From Flavobacteriaceae bacterium (lineage in GTDB: Bacteria; Bacteroidota; Bacteroidia; Flavobacteriales; Flavobacteriaceae): a DNA stretch of 9,173 nucleotides. The notes under the pieces are model-generated. The model searched no databases and was not told the origin of the DNA. It was given only the letters and a program-made list of their open reading frames with translations. The stretch spans positions 1-9,173 of the forward strand of contig JAURDG010000041.1 in NCBI GenBank assembly GCA_030828025.1. Reading direction: 5' to 3'. Both the position numbers and the translations under genes were made by a program. This document shows positions 6,181 through 9,173 of the stretch, piece by piece (position 1 is the stretch's first letter; every line of letters starts with the position of its first letter).

Positions 6181-6945
6181 TGTTAGAAAGTTTACAGTTA
6201 TGGTCTTATTCACCAAATACATGTTCTTTTCGTCTACCCCATCAAAAGTATAAACCCATTTCTGCTTATTTTTAGTTTCAGCTGATATCAAATATTTATT
6301 ATTGCTTTTTTTAAACCCTGATTTGGCAATTTTTGGTATATCAAACATCAGGCAATTGTTCGTTGGGTAATCTTCACTCCAATTAGGCAAAAGAGCTTTG
6401 GCAAAGTTTAGGTAAGATGTCTTATCAATTGTATATGCTCTAAATACTTTGTCATTATTCTCTTTCATATGTAAATGAAAAAAATTCTGGTATGGAATGA
6501 TAATTGATTTATTATCTGCAGTATTCGTCTTTTCAATTATATTTCTTAACCTAAAATTATCAAATTCATTGGGTGAATTTGTTTCATCAAAAGCCAATAT
6601 CATATCAACTCCTAGAGACTTAGTGTGCCAATCCAATAAGTTAGATTGTTCATCTTGAATTCCCGGGGACAATCCTTCAAAAACAACATCATAAATTTTA
6701 CCTTTTTTCTTTAAAAGAATTATACTTGGAAATTCTCTGTACGGTGGAATCACTTCAACTACTACAATATCATCTATTTCTTTATGGACTTTAATTACCT
6801 GAATATTAAAGTTTTCAGAAATAAGCATTTCTTTTAATTTTTGTTCAATTCCAATATCCTGAGAAATAATGTGATGAGTTGACAAAAGAAATAATATTGT
6901 CAATGGTCTAATAAAAAGTTTTCTTGGATTTAATAGGCTAATCAT
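6106..6945 (-). CDS. Hypothetical exported protein with repeat-encoded C-terminus
   Basis: I do not recognise this family. The product is 279 residues from ATG 6945; the TTG two codons upstream is less likely. The N-terminus MISLLNPRKLFIRPLTILFL resembles a Sec signal peptide, continuing LSTHHIISQ with cleavage likely near SQ|D, so the protein is probably periplasmic or outer-membrane associated. The mature part is a mixed alpha/beta sequence with WVYTFDGVDEKNMYLVNKTI near the end and no catalytic motif that I can name. The natural protein probably ended about there. From base 6180 down, 24 codons (PPAGARDYSR, then ANKTIKIAQGKALR) come from the direct repeat. A TAA lies one base out of frame at 6183-6185, exactly at the repeat border. 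Composition is AT-rich (14 of 60 G+C in 6421-6480). Confidence 0.72.
   Translation of the reverse strand: MISLLNPRKLFIRPLTILFLLSTHHIISQDIGIEQKLKEMLISENFNIQVIKVHKEIDDIVVVEVIPPYREFPSIILLKKKGKIYDVVFEGLSPGIQDEQSNLLDWHTKSLGVDMILAFDETNSPNEFDNFRLRNIIEKTNTADNKSIIIPYQNFFHLHMKENNDKVFRAYTIDKTSYLNFAKALLPNWSEDYPTNNCLMFDIPKIAKSGFKKSNNKYLISAETKNKQKWVYTFDGVDEKNMYLVNKTITVNFLTPPAGARDYSRANKTIKIAQGKALR
6148..6171. repeat. Perfect GC-rich inverted repeat inside copy 2
   Basis: GGCGCGAG and CTCGCGCC form an uninterrupted 8-bp stem with the loop AGTAGTCC. It lies within the coding tail of the hypothetical gene, near its 3' end. The stem could slow or stop transcription or be a recognition structure. The equivalent stem in copy 1 has two mismatches, so it is not strictly conserved. 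Confidence 0.65.
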
Positions 6946-6991
6946 AATCAAGAGTTTCGGGCTTGTTTACCGCTAATGTAACAAAAAAGAA

Positions 6992-8206
6992 TTACTCCTC
7001 TTCCACCACTATTTCGGGATACAGAAAGTGGTTATAGGGAAAACGGGTAATGTGCAACTCCCGTACTTTTTGATATACGCGGTTGCGGAACTGTTCGATG
7101 TTTGTTTTGTTGGTTGCCGAAATAAACACCGCATCGCCTTGGGTTTTTGCCATCCAGGTTTCTTTCCATTCTTCCAATGAAAAATGAGCTTTGCCACGCT
7201 CGGTCATAAGGTCGGTTTCGTCAAAATCCTCCGCTTGGTACGCATCTATTTTATTAAACACCATCAGTGTGGGTTTGTCTTGCACGTTTAGTTCTGCAAG
7301 CAGCTCGTTTACCGAATCGATGTGCGCCTCAAACTGCGGATGGGCAATGTCCACCACGTGCAAGAGCAAGTCGGCTTCGTGTACTTCGTCAAGCGTACTT
7401 TTAAAACTCTCTACCAATTGGGTAGGGAGTTTGCGAATAAACCCTACCGTATCGGAAAGCAAAAAGGGTAAATTGCCCACCACCACTTTGCGCACCGTGG
7501 TGTCTAGCGTAGCAAAAAGTTTGTTTTCGGCAAATACATCGCTTTTGCTCAGCACGTTCATCAGCGTAGATTTGCCCACATTGGTATAGCCAACAAGAGC
7601 CACACGCACCAACGAACCACGGTTGCCACGTTGGGTTGCCATTTGGCGGTCTATGGTCGTGAGTTTCTTTTTTAGCAAGGATATTTTATCCCGTACAATA
7701 CGGCGGTCGGTTTCAATTTCGGTTTCTCCGGGACCACGCATGCCAATACCTCCACGCTGCCGCTCGAGGTGCGTCCACAGTCCTTTGAGGCGCGGCAATA
7801 AATATTGATACTGCGCCAGTTCTACTTGCGTACGGGCATAACTGGTCTTGGCACGTTGTGCAAAAATGTCTAATATAAGCCCTGTACGGTCTAAAATTTT
7901 ACACTTTAGCGCTTCTTCAATATTGGCCTGTTGCGCAGGTGTTAATTCGTCATCAAAAACCACCGTGCTGATGTCATGGGATTTAACGTAGGCACGTACG
8001 TCTTCTATTTTGCCACTTCCGAGAAATGTTTTGGGGTGTGGCGTGTCCAATTTTTGGGTAAAGCGCTTTTTGACTTCACCTCCAGCGGTAAGGGTCAAAA
8101 ACGCCAACTCGTCCATATAGTCGCTGACTTGTTGTTCGGTCTGCTGCTGGTTGATGATGCCGACCAATACGGCGTATTCGTAGTCGTGTGTTTTTTGCTC
8201 AATCAT
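6992..8206 (-). CDS. hflX: HflX, ribosome-associated GTPase
   Basis: HflX is a cytosolic GTPase that binds 50S and 70S ribosomes and, in studied bacteria, splits stalled or hibernating ribosomes under stress. The product is 404 residues. An N-terminal HflX domain (about 10-190) contains TFLGSGKIED and ends in the hallmark glycine-rich GGIGMRGPGETEIETDRR (152-169), followed by a coiled-coil-like KISLLKKKLTTIDRQ. The GTPase domain has G1 GYTNVGKS (206-213), FATLDTTVRK (231-240) with switch threonines, G3 DTVGF (252-256) and G4 NKID (318-321), all intact. The ATG overlaps the lpxH stop by 8 bases (ATGATTGA), suggesting coupled translation. No terminator is obvious after its stop, so read-through into the accessory genes is possible. 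Confidence 0.97.
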   Translation of the reverse strand: MIEQKTHDYEYAVLVGIINQQQTEQQVSDYMDELAFLTLTAGGEVKKRFTQKLDTPHPKTFLGSGKIEDVRAYVKSHDISTVVFDDELTPAQQANIEEALKCKILDRTGLILDIFAQRAKTSYARTQVELAQYQYLLPRLKGLWTHLERQRGGIGMRGPGETEIETDRRIVRDKISLLKKKLTTIDRQMATQRGNRGSLVRVALVGYTNVGKSTLMNVLSKSDVFAENKLFATLDTTVRKVVVGNLPFLLSDTVGFIRKLPTQLVESFKSTLDEVHEADLLLHVVDIAHPQFEAHIDSVNELLAELNVQDKPTLMVFNKIDAYQAEDFDETDLMTERGKAHFSLEEWKETWMAKTQGDAVFISATNKTNIEQFRNRVYQKVRELHITRFPYNHFLYPEIVVEEE

Positions 8207-8957
8207 CCCACTTGGTCAGCTTCATGTTGTTGCCATCAAAAACGGCATAGGTGTTATAATCGACCCAATCGCCCAAATTGATGTAGCGGGCATTTTTGGA
8301 CAGCTCGATATCCAAAGGCAAGTGCCGATGCCCAAACACAAAAAAGTCGATGTCTTTGGTTTGAAGTTGTTTCTCGCAATACTGCGCCAACCACTCCTTT
8401 TCGGCACCCGCAAATACTTTGTCTTCTTCGCCAGAAATCAATTTATTTTTTACGGACAACCGCTGCGCAAAACACAAGCCCAAATCGGGATGTATCCAGC
8501 GATAAAAAAATTGAATCATGCGATTGCGAAACACCTTTTTCATACGCTTATAGCCCTTGTCGCCAGGTCCCAATCCATCGCCGTGTCCAATAAAAAAAGT
8601 TTTATCATTTAAGTTAATTTGTTGTGGCTCAAAAAATACGGGGATCCCCAATTCTTGTTCGAAGTATCCGTTCATCCACATATCGTGGTTTCCCACAAAA
8701 AAATAGATCGGTATGCCGCTATCCGAGATTTCGGCGAGTTTGCCCAATACCCGAACAAAACCCTTCGGAACTACTGATTTGTATTCAATCCAAACATCAA
8801 ATAAATCGCCCATTAAGTAAATGGCTGCTGCATCCTTTTTGACTGCATCAAGCCAAGCGACAAAGTGCTTTTCACGAATGCGACTCTGTTCTAGGGTAGG
8901 TGCGCCTAGGTGGTTGTCCGATGCGAAATAAACCTTTTTCCCTTTGGGTATATTCAT
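8199..8957 (-). CDS. lpxH: LpxH-type UDP-2,3-diacylglucosamine diphosphatase
   Basis: Metallophosphoesterase of 252 residues, predicted to cleave UDP-2,3-diacylglucosamine to lipid X and UMP in lipid A synthesis at the inner membrane surface. All metal-site motifs are present: SDNHLG (D14, H16), MGDLFDVW (D51, D54), VGNHD (N90, H91, D92), IGHGDG (H125) and FGHRH (H210, H212). The ATG at 8957 (MNIPKGKKVYFASD) is preferred because the upstream in-frame start would run 29 bases into queD and add an unrelated 15-residue tail. E. coli-type LpxH has GNRD where this protein has GNHD, so the family call rests on the Bacteroidetes lineage of these enzymes, and substrate is inferred. A -7 box lies just upstream, and the 3' end overlaps hflX. 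Confidence 0.86.
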   Translation of the reverse strand: MNIPKGKKVYFASDNHLGAPTLEQSRIREKHFVAWLDAVKKDAAAIYLMGDLFDVWIEYKSVVPKGFVRVLGKLAEISDSGIPIYFFVGNHDMWMNGYFEQELGIPVFFEPQQINLNDKTFFIGHGDGLGPGDKGYKRMKKVFRNRMIQFFYRWIHPDLGLCFAQRLSVKNKLISGEEDKVFAGAEKEWLAQYCEKQLQTKDIDFFVFGHRHLPLDIELSKNARYINLGDWVDYNTYAVFDGNNMKLTKWDD

Positions 8958-8961
8958 GTTA

Positions 8962-8991
8962 CAAAAGTACGAATTACTGATCGTCAGCAAA
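8962..8991 (-). promoter_or_regulatory. Possible Bacteroidetes promoter for lpxH-hflX
   Basis: On the minus strand TTTG (8991-8988) is followed after 18 bases by TACTTTTG (8969-8962), which matches the TAnnTTTG -7 consensus exactly; the usual spacing is near 19. The -7 box ends 4 bases before the lpxH ATG, the same gap as at sufE. A transcript from here would be nearly leaderless. It lies over the end of queD, so lpxH could be made both from this site and by read-through. Confidence 0.5.
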
Positions 8992-9173
8992 CCACTCGGC
9001 AAAAGAGGTGGCGGTTTCCTGCAAGCGCAAATGATGTAATGTTATCGAATGTGGTAGCTTTGCCATAATTTTACCAGCAAAATCGATGACCATTTCTTCA
9101 CTAGTGGGTTGATAATCGACCAACAAAACTTTATGCCCACTAGCTTCGAGCGTTTTGGCGAGTGCAACATGTG
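8974..9173 (-). CDS. queD: QueD-family 6-carboxytetrahydropterin synthase (5' partial)
   Basis: C-terminal 65 residues of a 6-pyruvoyltetrahydropterin synthase-like enzyme; the N-terminus lies beyond the window edge. QueD converts 7,8-dihydroneopterin triphosphate to 6-carboxytetrahydropterin, the second step to the queuosine precursor preQ0. Visible support is DYQPTSEEMVIDFAGKI, matching the family PT(A/S)EN(L/M) helix, and LHHLRLQETATSFAEWF, which carries the conserved catalytic Glu of the ET motif. The zinc-binding histidines and catalytic cysteine would be in the missing half, so activity cannot be confirmed. The stop is 16 bases before the lpxH start. A family member with another pterin substrate remains possible. 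Confidence 0.83.
   Translation of the reverse strand, partial: HVALAKTLEASGHKVLLVDYQPTSEEMVIDFAGKIMAKLPHSITLHHLRLQETATSFAEWFADDQ

Larger units (their letters stand above)
4260..6991. mobile_element. AT-rich accessory patch with two gene-plus-repeat units
   Basis: This stretch separates two convergent housekeeping units, the suf operon and queD-lpxH-hflX. It holds two minus-strand genes for exported proteins, each followed by a copy of the same 134-base repeat. Both genes are clearly AT-rich compared with the flanks. No integrase, transposase, terminal inverted repeats or target-site duplication can be seen. Calling it an insertion is inference from composition and layout; the exact ends are not defined. 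Confidence 0.45.

Noticed and set aside
7191..7589. Open frames antisense to hflX, lpxH, sufD and sufS
   Set aside because: They lie fully inside well-supported genes on the other strand, are Ser- or Cys-rich low-quality translations, and show no family motif or start signal.
8958..9002. Longer LpxH starting at 9002
   Set aside because: The extra 15 residues are encoded by the overlapping end of queD and do not resemble LpxH N-termini. The ATG at 8957 leads straight into the first metal motif and has a -7 box just upstream.

Overview
The window reads as chromosomal DNA from a Bacteroidetes, most likely a member of the Flavobacteriaceae. The evidence is a SUF iron-sulfur operon carrying the Bacteroidetes-type accessory genes DUF59, DUF2480 and DUF3078, near-absence of Shine-Dalgarno sequences, TAnnTTTG-like -7 boxes next to start codons, and a typical queD-lpxH-hflX neighbourhood. 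No assignment below family level is justified from the sequence alone.

Layout. (1) Positions 2-4259, plus strand: the 3' part of a suf operon, tightly packed: sufD (5' end outside the window), sufS, sufE, a SufT-like DUF59 gene, a DUF2480 gene and a DUF3078 outer-membrane-type gene. SufS takes sulfur from cysteine, SufE relays it, SufD belongs to the scaffold, and DUF59 proteins are tied to Fe-S maturation or transfer. The DUF2480 and DUF3078 products have no known function here. (2) Positions 4260-6991: an AT-rich accessory patch with two minus-strand genes for exported proteins, a TlpA-like thioredoxin lipoprotein and an unrecognised secreted protein. Each gene is followed on its 3' side by a copy of a 134-base direct repeat (4301-4434 and 6047-6180, 9 differences counted by hand). 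(3) Positions 6992-9173, minus strand: queD (5' end outside the window), lpxH and hflX, covering a queuosine-pathway enzyme, a lipid A enzyme and a ribosome-associated GTPase. They are closely spaced or overlapping and likely co-transcribed.

The most unusual part is region 2. The two genes are much richer in A+T than their neighbours (13 of 60 and 14 of 60 G+C in sampled stretches, against 29 of 60 in hflX). The layout looks like two 'gene plus downstream repeat' units inserted between the convergent suf and hflX transcription units. The second gene has no stop of its own: its last 24 codons and its stop lie inside the repeat. The same frame is open in the other copy, where the first gene's TAA stops translation just before it. 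No recombinase, transposase or integrase is visible, so any mobilising machinery would be elsewhere.
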